NCBI GenBank assembly: GCA_031266115.1
Contig: JAISBQ010000156.1
Coordinates: 1 to 11,366 of the forward strand
From: Bifidobacteriaceae bacterium
GTDB taxonomy: Bacteria > Actinomycetota > Actinomycetes > Actinomycetales > WQXJ01
Direction of reading: 5' to 3'
Length of the DNA: 11,366 nucleotides
Shown here piece after piece: positions 1 to 5,990 of the stretch. Positions within the stretch are counted from its first letter, which is position 1. Every line of letters starts with the position of its first letter. The notes beneath the pieces are model-generated. The model did not search any database. It worked only from the letters and a program-made list of their open reading frames with translations, and had not been told where the DNA came from. Made by a program: the position numbers and the translations under genes.

Positions 1-2542
1 CCCCTGAATCCCGGTTGTCTGGCGGGGTGTCGCGGGGGTCGCCGGTGGGATCGCCGCTCGGGCCCCGGCTGGGATCGTCGGTGGGGTTCTCGGAGGGATC
101 GTCGGTGGGGTTCCCGGACGGATTGTCGGTGGGGTTGCCGGAGGGATCATCGGTGGGGTTCCCGGACGGATTGTCGCTGGGGTTCCCACTCGGATTGTCG
201 CTGGGGTTCCCGGACGGGCTCCCGGTCGGATTCGGCATGTCAGGGTCTTCCCACAGCGCCATCGCTGCGGGGCGCTGTGCCGGAATCCAGCAGTCGGACG
301 GCCGCGAGAGCTGGCCAAAGGCGTTGTCCCCCCAGGTGTAGACGTCGCCGTTGGTGGTCACGGCCACCGCGTGTTTGGCGCCTGCCGCGATGTCGACCAC
401 ATCGGAGAGCGTCTCCACCGGGGTCGGAGTGGGCGACATCGCGCCGGCCTCGCGTCCGAGTTGGCCATTGGTGTTGTTGCCCCAGGTGTAGACGGTTCCG
501 CTGTCGGTGAGCGCCATCGAGAAGTTCTGACCCGCCGCGACCTCGACCACGTCCGCTAGGCCCGTGATCTTGGCGGGGACAGGCCAGCCGTTGTCACTGT
601 ACGCCGGGCTGCGACCCAACTCACCATACGGGTTGTCGCCCAGCGCCCACACGGCGCCCCCGGAGGTGAGCGCCAGGACGTGGCGATAGTAGGTGTCGGC
701 CTGAATGACGCCGTTGAGACCCGTGACGAGTGTGGGAGTGGTGGCGGGCGGGTCTCCCGGGCGGGCGCCGAGTTGCCCGAAGGAATTGGAACCCCACCCA
801 TACAGGTTGGTGCCCTGGATGGCGAGTGAATAGCCGTCACCGCAGGCCACCGATGTCGCCGCGCGCACCTCTGGGGCCAGTAACGGCGAGGCGGACGAAC
901 TGACCGAGGACGTGGCCAGCTGCCCGCTGGAGTTGTCACCCCAGCCGTAGACCGAATCGGTCTGTGTCAATGCCACCGTGAGAAGGTGGCAGGCGCTGAC
1001 CGCCCTGGCCGAGGCCTGCAGATTCACAACATCGGGAGCGGGGGCCTGTTGGCTCACCGTGGTGCGGCCGAGCTCGCCGTATTGGTTGCGGCCCCACGTC
1101 CACACTTGCCCCTCTGCCGTGGATGCCGCGTTGTGGAAGTCTCCTGCACTGATGGCGGCGATGGCGGGCAGCCCCGAGATCCGGACCGGGGTCAGCGCGA
1201 AGGGAATGTGGTCCGAGGTGAACTGGCCCCATGAGTTGCTTCCCCACGCGTACACGTTTCCGTCGCGGGCGAGCGCCAGCGAATGCTCGTCGCCCGCATC
1301 GGCCTGGGTAGTTGGCGGCAGGTTGTCCACGGCGCGGGGGGTGTGGTCGGTGGTCTGAGATTGATCGCCGAGCGTGCCCGATTCGTTGTTGCCCCATGTG
1401 TACACGAGGGCGTCCCGGCCCACAGCCACGGTGTGCTTGGGGCCGGCGGCCACGGCGGCGACAGTGACTCCGGGAACCAGCTGTGGTTCATGCGCCTCGG
1501 ACAGCGTTCCATCGCCGAGCTGGCCGTAATCGTTCGCTCCCCAGGCGTACAGGGCGCCCTGCTCGGTCCACGCCATGGAGGTCCGGCCACCCGCGGTGAC
1601 CCCCGCCATCGGCGGCAGGATGAGGGGGATCGGGATCGGAGCGGTGGTCGTGGTCCGGTCGCCAAGCTGCCCACGGGTGTTCTGCCCCCAGGTGTACACG
1701 GCGCCGCTCGACGTCACGGCGACTGTGTGGTTGGCGCCGGCAGCGACACTCGTGACTCCGGCCATCCCAGGGACCTCCACCGGGCTGGAGGAATACCGGG
1801 CGTTGGGGCCCTGCCCTGATTCCTGGGGTCCATTCGGCCCCAGCTGGTCAGTATGGTTTCTTCCCCACGCGAAGACGTGACCGTCCGTGGTTGTCGCTAC
1901 CGTGTGTGACCCGCCCGCGGCGACAGACGTGAACGGGCCGAGGCCCTGGGCCACGGGAATGGGGAGCAGGGTACGGCTTGCGGACGTCAGATCGGTGCCG
2001 CCGTTGCCGAGCTGGCCGTACTGGTTGGACCCCCAGGCGTACAGATCGCCATCGTCGGTGACGGCGATGGTGTGACGCTCGCTGGCGGACACGGCAACCA
2101 CCACCACTCCCGTGGGAAACGGCACAGGCGTGGGCGTGGTAACTGAAGAGATGGTGTCGCTGCCCACCCCAAGCTGCCCGTAGAGGTTGGACCCCCAGGT
2201 GTAGACCTGACCGCCTTGGGTGAGGGCGACGGTGCGGTTCGAGAGGCTGGACACGGCCACAGCTCTGACATCCGGGGCGAGCGCGAAGCACCGCGGCTCG
2301 GTGGACTGGGCCGGGGTGGGGCCGACACCGAGCTGTCCTTCCCAGTTGAGCCCCCACGTGCACACCCGGCCATCGGGCGTGACGACGGCGGAGTGATCCA
2401 ACCCCGCGGTCAGGCGCGCAGACGTGCCCACCAGGGGTGGGAGATCCTCCAGGGAAGACTGGGTAGCCACGGACGCGGTGTGCGATCCAAGGAGGATGAG
2501 GCTGGCGACGCAGGCGACAGCAATGGGGGTCAGGTGGCGCAT
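1..2542 (-). CDS. Secreted RCC1-repeat (14-blade) surface protein, 3' end outside window
   Basis: The reading frame is open from ATG 2542 to the left edge (847 codons, no stop), so the C-terminus is missing. Residues 1-27 form a signal peptide (MRHLTPIAVACVASLILLGS, then small residues). From about residue 60 to 747 there are 14 copies of the RCC1 blade core, of the type VYTWGSNLYGQLG, starting near residues 61, 113, 167, 223, 282, 331, 380, 430, 480, 531, 580, 631, 684 and 735 (period about 51). RCC1 folds are seven-bladed beta-propellers, so 14 blades suggest two propellers in tandem (inference). Residues 771-826 are seven 8-residue units of NPTDDPSG type, which look like a wall-spanning stalk. 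An LPXTG motif or membrane anchor may follow beyond the edge. GGAGGA lies 6 nt before the chosen ATG. An in-frame ATG six codons upstream lacks such a site. Bacterial RCC1 proteins are usually extracellular binding scaffolds; the ligand here is unknown. Confidence 0.93.
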   Translation of the reverse strand, partial: MRHLTPIAVACVASLILLGSHTASVATQSSLEDLPPLVGTSARLTAGLDHSAVVTPDGRVCTWGLNWEGQLGVGPTPAQSTEPRCFALAPDVRAVAVSSLSNRTVALTQGGQVYTWGSNLYGQLGVGSDTISSVTTPTPVPFPTGVVVVAVSASERHTIAVTDDGDLYAWGSNQYGQLGNGGTDLTSASRTLLPIPVAQGLGPFTSVAAGGSHTVATTTDGHVFAWGRNHTDQLGPNGPQESGQGPNARYSSSPVEVPGMAGVTSVAAGANHTVAVTSSGAVYTWGQNTRGQLGDRTTTTAPIPIPLILPPMAGVTAGGRTSMAWTEQGALYAWGANDYGQLGDGTLSEAHEPQLVPGVTVAAVAAGPKHTVAVGRDALVYTWGNNESGTLGDQSQTTDHTPRAVDNLPPTTQADAGDEHSLALARDGNVYAWGSNSWGQFTSDHIPFALTPVRISGLPAIAAISAGDFHNAASTAEGQVWTWGRNQYGELGRTTVSQQAPAPDVVNLQASARAVSACHLLTVALTQTDSVYGWGDNSSGQLATSSVSSSASPLLAPEVRAATSVACGDGYSLAIQGTNLYGWGSNSFGQLGARPGDPPATTPTLVTGLNGVIQADTYYRHVLALTSGGAVWALGDNPYGELGRSPAYSDNGWPVPAKITGLADVVEVAAGQNFSMALTDSGTVYTWGNNTNGQLGREAGAMSPTPTPVETLSDVVDIAAGAKHAVAVTTNGDVYTWGDNAFGQLSRPSDCWIPAQRPAAMALWEDPDMPNPTGSPSGNPSDNPSGNPSDNPSGNPTDDPSGNPTDNPSGNPTDDPSENPTDDPSRGPSGDPTGDPRDTPPDNRDSG
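65..232 (-). repeat. Seven 24-bp tandem repeats coding an NP(T/S)D(D/N)PSG stalk
   Basis: Seven in-frame 24-bp units lie at the 3' end of the visible RCC1 gene. They encode NPTGSPSG, NPSDNPSG (twice), NPTDDPSG, NPTDNPSG, NPTDDPSE and NPTDDPSR. Pro, Asn and the Ser of PS are the most constant positions. Imperfect units (PSGDPTGDP) continue to about position 20. The unit length is a multiple of three, so copy-number change would keep the frame. Proline/serine/acid repeats of this kind commonly form extended, possibly glycosylated stalks in Gram-positive surface proteins. Confidence 0.9.
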
Positions 2543-2579
2543 CGGGGGTCCTCCGGTCATGTGATGTCAGGTGCTCCGG

Positions 2580-2619
2580 AGGAGCCGCGCTGGGTACAGG
2601 TCACCCACGCTCGGCTCCT
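2580..2619. other. 40-nt hairpin in the leader of the RCC1 gene
   Basis: AGGAGCCG (2580-2587) pairs with CGGCTCCT (2612-2619). After a small internal loop, TGGGT (2591-2595) pairs with ACCCA (2603-2607), leaving a 7-nt loop. It lies 38-77 nt upstream of the RCC1 start codon. There is no T-run on the minus-strand 3' side, so it is not a clear intrinsic terminator. It could be a leader structure, an operator, or the end of a transcript coming from the tRNA side. No confident -35/-10 pair was found in 2543-2705, which otherwise holds nothing recognisable. Confidence 0.45.
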
Positions 2620-2705
2620 TCGTTGTGTGACGCGCAACACACCCGGGACTCTTCCCGATCGGCGCGCTCAGGTACGAGCGCTTCGTCTGGCTGCCGGAGC
2701 AGCGC

Positions 2706-3151
2706 TCAGCGTGTCGTGACGGGCTCCTGGACTAGAGCGAACCAGTCGTTGACGTCCACACCGGCCGAGGCGGCCAGCAGGTGGCGCAGGCTTTCGCTGT
2801 TGCGCAGTCGCTAGTCCCCATCGGGGGTCACCTGGCGGTTCCCGCGTCCTCGTGGATCGTGAGGATGAGGTTGCGAGCATCCTGGCCGGTGAGAGTGCGA
2901 GCATCGCGTTCCCACTCATCAAGGATCCCGGCCTTGGTCGCCGCCATCTGGGCGAGGTGTGCGCGGGTCGCCGGTACGGTCCGGGCAGAGTTGCCAGTCC
3001 ACCGTCGCACGCATCGTTCTAGGTTGTCGACTTGTTCAGTCCATGCATCCCAAGGCAGCCTTGGGGCGTGGCCGGGTGGTATCCCGCACCGGCGCCAGTC
3101 TCCTTCTCCACACTGTGGTGGATGCGGCCGGCTTGGTGCGGTGTCTCCTCG
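2706..3151 (-). pseudogene. Decayed coding-like stretch downstream of tRNA-Val, unrecognised family
   Basis: On the minus strand one frame is open from 3151 to a TGA at 2828-2830. Its sequence is protein-like and G/C-rich at third positions, for example WTEQVDNLERCVRRWTGN and GILDEWERDARTLTGQDARN. The only plausible start in it is GTG 3010 (60 codons), with no ribosome site. Immediately downstream a different frame carries a second protein-like tail, LRNSESLRHLLAASAGVDVN...EPVTTR, between a TAG at 2811-2813 and a TGA at 2706-2708. The simplest reading is the 3' remnant of one gene broken by a frameshift near 2828 and a nonsense codon at 2811. I do not recognise the family. Its place directly 3' of a tRNA gene suits a relic of an integrated element, but no integrase is visible. 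Two short unrelated genes, or chance, remain possible. Confidence 0.35.
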
Positions 3152-3171
3152 CTACGCTCGTCGGCACCTTG

Positions 3172-3245
3172 TGGGCCCGGCCGGGCTCGAACCGGCGGCC
3201 GCCACGGTGTAAACGTGGTGCTCTAGCCAACTGAGCTACGGGCCC
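3172..3245 (-). tRNA. tRNA-Val (anticodon TAC)
   Basis: On the minus strand all four arms can be drawn. The acceptor stem is GGGCCCG/CGGGCCC. The D arm is GCTC-AGTTGGCTA-GAGC with the GG pair. The anticodon stem is CCACG/CGTGG with loop TTTACAC, giving anticodon TAC for the GTA valine codon. The variable loop is 5 nt, and the T arm is GCCGG-TTCGAGC-CCGGC. The discriminator base is A (complement of 3172). The gene is 74 nt and CCA is not encoded. No tRNA neighbour is present. Confidence 0.95.
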
Positions 3246-3606
3246 TTGTCTGGGGGGAAGCCTAGTCAGTGGGGGGCGCGGGGGGCGATTGGGCGTGGTC
3301 AGGGAGGCAAGAGTTCGGCGCCGTCGGGGTGGCAGCGCGTGGCATGTGGCTGCGCACCGTGGTGTTGGTGGCGTGGGCTGCCGTGCGCTCGCGATCATGG
3401 CTGCTGGCGCGCTGGCGCGCTCCGGGACGAGGGAGGCAAGGTGCCCCGGACACGGACCAAGGTTGTGTCGGGGTCACGGTCATCCGAGGGTGAGGTGGTC
3501 CGTGTTGGGGTATTCCGCGCCGTGGGAAGCCAGGTGCGGTGAGGCGTGTGCGATCCGGGTCTGTGACCCAGGTGCCCTTCCGATGCCCGAACGCCATGCC
3601 TGAAGT
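3246..3606. other. Gene-free G-rich spacer with an imperfect dyad
   Basis: No reading frame here looks like protein; overlapping open frames on both strands are arginine/glycine/proline-rich and lack ribosome sites. The structures seen are an inverted repeat ACACGGACCA (3450-3459) / TGGTCCGTGT (3496-3505), and an overlapping, mutually exclusive stem of CCCCGGACAC (3444-3453) with GTGTCGGGG (3465-3473), which has one bulge. The stretch must contain the promoter of the tRNA gene near 3250-3300, but no convincing -35 box is visible. Confidence 0.4.
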
Positions 3607-3669
3607 CGTCGAGTTTCACCTTCCAGGCCCGAAACCGCCTGTGCGAGCCCGCAAAGGTGAAACTCGACG
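3607..3669. repeat. Family I palindromic repeat, inverted pair
   Basis: CGTCGAGTTTCACCTT (3607-3622) is the exact reverse complement of AAGGTGAAACTCGACG (3654-3669). The 16-bp stem encloses a 31-nt loop that itself can fold through CAGGC (3624-3628) and GCCTG (3637-3641). The arm sequence recurs at 3689-3700 and, diverged, at 4524-4549, so this is a dispersed REP/MITE-like family and not a single terminator. Confidence 0.85.
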
Positions 3670-3688
3670 GTCTGGAGCGGCCCATAGT

Positions 3689-3713
3689 CCGTCGAGTTTC
3701 AGGTTTGAGGGCC
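3689..3713 (+). repeat. Family I repeat, single half-copy
   Basis: CCGTCGAGTTTCA is shared with the left arm of the 3607-3669 palindrome; the following GGTTTGAGGGCC is diverged. It has no inverted partner next to it. Its orientation matches the 3607 arm. Confidence 0.65.
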
Positions 3714-3832
3714 AGATCGACCGGGTTACAGGGCGCTGTGGTCGCCAAGACACCGCGGGTGTCGCCATCGCGAGGTCCGTGAGGGAGTTGTTGCAGGGTT
3801 CTGGCTGCCGTGTTCCACCGTGCCCCCGACCG

Positions 3833-4237
3833 CTACGCCCCAGGATGCCGTCGCTGTCGCAGGCGCATCTTCCATCGCTTGTCCCACGTCCGGTGGCACC
3901 GAGTATCCGGTCTGTAGGATCGCCGGCCGGTCTTCTGCCGATTCCCTCTCACCGTCACAACCAGCCGGTTCCGTTCGCGTGTCACCACACATGGCCCCTG
4001 GTCAGCGGTGCATTCGATTCGTCGCCCTTCGCGCGTCGGATGATGCTTATCGTCCAGGCTTTCGTCAATCGCCGCGTGCGGCATGGATGGCATTGTGGGG
4101 TGGTTGATCTCCAGAACCAGCGGGCCATCAACGCGAACCGCAGGAATAGCGATCTCCTCTGCTTCGATTTCATTCGGCGCCAGTGATTTGGTCTTGCCTC
4201 CCACCAGCAAGGTGTACGTCGACGGCGACAAGGGAAC
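3833..4237 (-). pseudogene. Coding-like remnant inside the repeat cluster, unrecognised
   Basis: A minus-strand frame that ends at 3833 contains a stretch (about 4237-3944) that reads like protein: acidic and hydrophobic residues alternate, e.g. TLLVGGKTKSLAPNEIEAEE, PAVRVDGPLVLEINHP and VVTRERNRLVVTVRGN. Third-position GC is lower than in neighbouring genes, which hints at foreign or decayed DNA. No start codon with a ribosome site lies at its head. The frame stays open upstream to 4693 only by running through the palindromic repeats, where it is nonsense. I read it as a remnant or chance frame. No family is recognised. Confidence 0.2.
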
Positions 4238-4293
4238 GCCATGGGCGACCGCCACTCCGCACCGCGACCACCAGGGGCAAGAACGGCACCGGA

Positions 4294-4348
4294 GCGTCGG
4301 AAACGTACCGAGATTTGTTGCGGCGAAGAGTCGGTGCGTTTCCGACGC
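4294..4348. repeat. Family II palindromic repeat, copy 1
   Basis: GCGTCGGAAACGTACCGA (4294-4311) pairs with TCGGTGCGTTTCCGACGC (4331-4348) over 18 positions, 17 Watson-Crick plus one G-U wobble, around a 19-nt loop. It shares the 19-nt core GAAACGTACCGAGATTTGT with the copy at 4434-4481. The loops differ, while the arms and the ATTTGT extension are conserved. Confidence 0.85.
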
Positions 4349-4433
4349 GCAGGCCGTGGCTTTCGATCTGGTGGCAACCGCGTGACCTGGGCAAACACCC
4401 GAGCGGGTCTGGCGGGAGGGCGACATGGGCGGT

Positions 4434-4481
4434 CCGAAACGTACCGAGATTTGTCTCGACGCGTTTTCGGTACGTTTCCGG
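4434..4481. repeat. Family II palindromic repeat, copy 2
   Basis: GAAACGTACCGA (4436-4447) pairs with TCGGTACGTTTC (4467-4478) over 12 bp; the outer CC/GG pairs form across a one-base bulge at 4479. Inside the loop, CGAGA and TCTCG (4445-4458) can form an alternative small hairpin around TTTG. The core is identical over 19 nt to copy 1, about 140 bp upstream and in the same orientation. Confidence 0.85.
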
Positions 4482-4523
4482 CACCCCTTCTCACGCTCGC
4501 CCCCTTCGTGAGCTGGACGCTGG

Positions 4524-4549
4524 GAGCCCGAGAAGGCGAAACTTGACGG
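4524..4549 (-). repeat. Family I repeat, diverged copy
   Basis: The 26-nt stretch 4524-4549 matches 3645-3670 at 22 of 26 positions (both start GAGCCCG and end GACGG). It is in inverted orientation to the arm at 3607. Together the two bracket about 0.94 kb that contains both family II palindromes and the 3833-4237 remnant. Confidence 0.7.
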
Positions 4550-4703
4550 TTTGCTGGGAGGGGTAACCGCGGGAAGTGCTGGCGCCGGGGTTGGGTGATG
4601 GGGTGAGGGAGGGGACAGGACGCGATGGCCAGGCGGGCTCGGTGAGTGGCTGTCGGTTGGGCCCGACGTGGACTCCTCCACGACCATGGTCACGGAGCGG
4701 ACG

Positions 4704-4737
4704 TTTTGTGCTCACCCCGTGAGATTGCGGGTACCCT
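4704..4737 (+). promoter_or_regulatory. Possible promoter and dyad upstream of the ABC importer operon
   Basis: The perfect dyad CTCAC-CCC-GTGAG (4711-4723) sits just before a TACCCT sequence (4732-4737) that fits the loose actinobacterial -10 pattern TAnnnT, about 97 nt before the operon's first start codon. The upstream TTGTGC (4706-4711) is 20 nt from TACCCT, too far for a standard -35, so the promoter call is weak. A second palindrome, GACCATGGTC, lies at 4682-4691. No T-box, tRNA-like specifier or known riboswitch shape was recognised in 4550-4833. Confidence 0.25.
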
Positions 4738-4833
4738 TCGCCAGTGCGGACATCGCGGATGCTCCAGGCCATCGCCCCGTTCGGCCCGCGGCGCGCGGCG
4801 TCCCGTCTTCCACAATCGACTGAGGAGTGACCC

Positions 4834-5910
4834 ATGAAAGCACGCACCTTGCCCCTCGCGCTTGCCATGGCTGGCGCTCTAGCGCTCACGGCGACTGGCT
4901 GCAGCGGCGGCGAACCATCCGCCACCGAGCAAACTGGGGTCGCATCGGCGAGCGACGATGCTCCTGAATCGCAAGCCCCGCCCGCGGACACGTCCGACGG
5001 AGACGGCGAGACCGTCTCCGTCACCATCGGCATCACGCAGATCGTCGACCACCCGTCGCTGAACCTCATCAAGGACGGGTTCAAGGACGCCCTCGCCCAG
5101 GCTGGCATCGACGCCAGCTACGACGAGCAGAACGCTCAAGGCGACCAGTCCAACGCCGCCACCATCGCCGGGTCGTTTGCCGCCGATCCGTCCCTCGACC
5201 TGATTCTCGCCATCGCCACGCCTACCGCCCAGGCCGTGGTCCAGCAGATCACCGACAGGCCCATCCTGTTCGCCGGTGTCACCGATCCGGTCGCTGCCGG
5301 ACTGGTCCCCAGCTTCGACCCTTCAGGCACCAACGTCACGGGCACCTCCGACCTCAACCCGAACGCGCGTCCGGTTGAACTGGTCCAGCAGGTGATGCCG
5401 GATGTCCAGACCATCGGCGTCCTGTATTCCTCGGCCGAAGCCAACTCAGAGGTGCAAGTGGAAGCCTTCGAGGCCGAGGCTGAGGCTCTCGGTATCGAGA
5501 TCAAACCACAGTCAATCACCAATTCCTCCGAGGTCATGACCGGCGCCCAGGCGTTGGAGGGTGTCGACGCGATCCTCATCCCGACCGACAACACCGTGGT
5601 CTCAGCCTTGGATGCCGTCATCCAGTTCGCCGAGCAATCGAAGATCCCGGTCTTCTCCGCCGATGCCGAGTCCGTGGAACGTGGGACCGTCGCCACCCGC
5701 GGCATCAGCTACTACGACCTCGGTGTTCGCACGGGCGAGATGGCCGTCCAGGTGCTGCGCGATGGCGTGGATCCCGGCAGCATCGCCACGCTGGTGGTCG
5801 AGGAGACCGAACTCAAGGTCAACCCGGTATCAGCCGAACGCATGGGGATCGTCATTCCCGACGACCTCTTGTCCGAGGCCACCATCGTTGAGACATCGTC
5901 CGGCGAATAG
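4834..5910 (+). CDS. ABC importer substrate-binding lipoprotein, ABC_sub_bind (TrpX-like) family
   Basis: This 358-residue extracytoplasmic binding protein captures the ligand for the importer encoded downstream. The signal peptide ends at a lipobox (LTATGC), so Cys23 should be lipidated and anchor the protein to the outer face of the membrane. Residues 24-60 are a Ser/Ala/Asp-rich linker. The binding domain runs from about 61 to 350 and shows family-typical stretches: GITQIVDHPSLNLI (66-79), NAQGDQSN (100-107), AIATPTAQA (126-134), VTDPVAAGLV (149-158) and NVTGTSDL (167-174). These match the PF04392/COG2984 group, whose best-known members (TrpX) serve tryptophan uptake in streptococci; the ligand here is not determinable from sequence. 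GAGGAG lies 6 nt before ATG 4834. It is the first gene of a three-gene operon, with 80 bp to the permease. Confidence 0.93.
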   Translation: MKARTLPLALAMAGALALTATGCSGGEPSATEQTGVASASDDAPESQAPPADTSDGDGETVSVTIGITQIVDHPSLNLIKDGFKDALAQAGIDASYDEQNAQGDQSNAATIAGSFAADPSLDLILAIATPTAQAVVQQITDRPILFAGVTDPVAAGLVPSFDPSGTNVTGTSDLNPNARPVELVQQVMPDVQTIGVLYSSAEANSEVQVEAFEAEAEALGIEIKPQSITNSSEVMTGAQALEGVDAILIPTDNTVVSALDAVIQFAEQSKIPVFSADAESVERGTVATRGISYYDLGVRTGEMAVQVLRDGVDPGSIATLVVEETELKVNPVSAERMGIVIPDDLLSEATIVETSSGE

Positions 5911-5918
5911 GGAGGCGC

Positions 5919-5951
5919 CGCCGCATTCGAGCCCTGTATGGGGGCGCGGCG
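5919..5951 (+). other. Intercistronic hairpin between binding-protein and permease genes
   Basis: CGCCGC (5919-5924) pairs with GCGGCG (5946-5951), and GCCC (5931-5934) pairs with GGGC (5942-5945). The right side is continuous, while the left side has a 6-nt bulge. It starts 9 nt after the binding-protein stop codon and ends about 22 nt before the permease ribosome site. There is no T-run, so read-through is expected. Such hairpins after binding-protein genes often protect the upstream mRNA from decay and keep the binding protein more abundant than the membrane parts (established for other ABC operons; inference here). Confidence 0.5.
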
Positions 5952-5990
5952 ACCCATCGATGGACGATGCCGTGAGGAGGACCCCGGGCC

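Noticed and set aside
65..232. Possible CRISPR array
   Set aside because: Units are contiguous 24-mers without spacers, in frame inside a gene, and there are no cas genes.
15..341. Plus-strand open frame of Gly/Ser/Val/Phe repeats opposite the RCC1 stalk
   Set aside because: It is the antisense reading of the 24-bp repeats; the minus frame has a signal peptide, ribosome site and RCC1 blades.
3135..3168. Terminator for the tRNA gene from GGTGC/GCACC arms
   Set aside because: The stem is only 5 bp with a 24-nt loop and no T-run follows.
3395..3748. Minus-strand 117-codon frame
   Set aside because: It runs through the family I palindrome and has no ribosome site or protein-like composition.
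4550..4833. T-box or riboswitch upstream of the TrpX-like gene
   Set aside because: I found no T-box sequence, specifier loop or anti-terminator with T-run; only short dyads are present.
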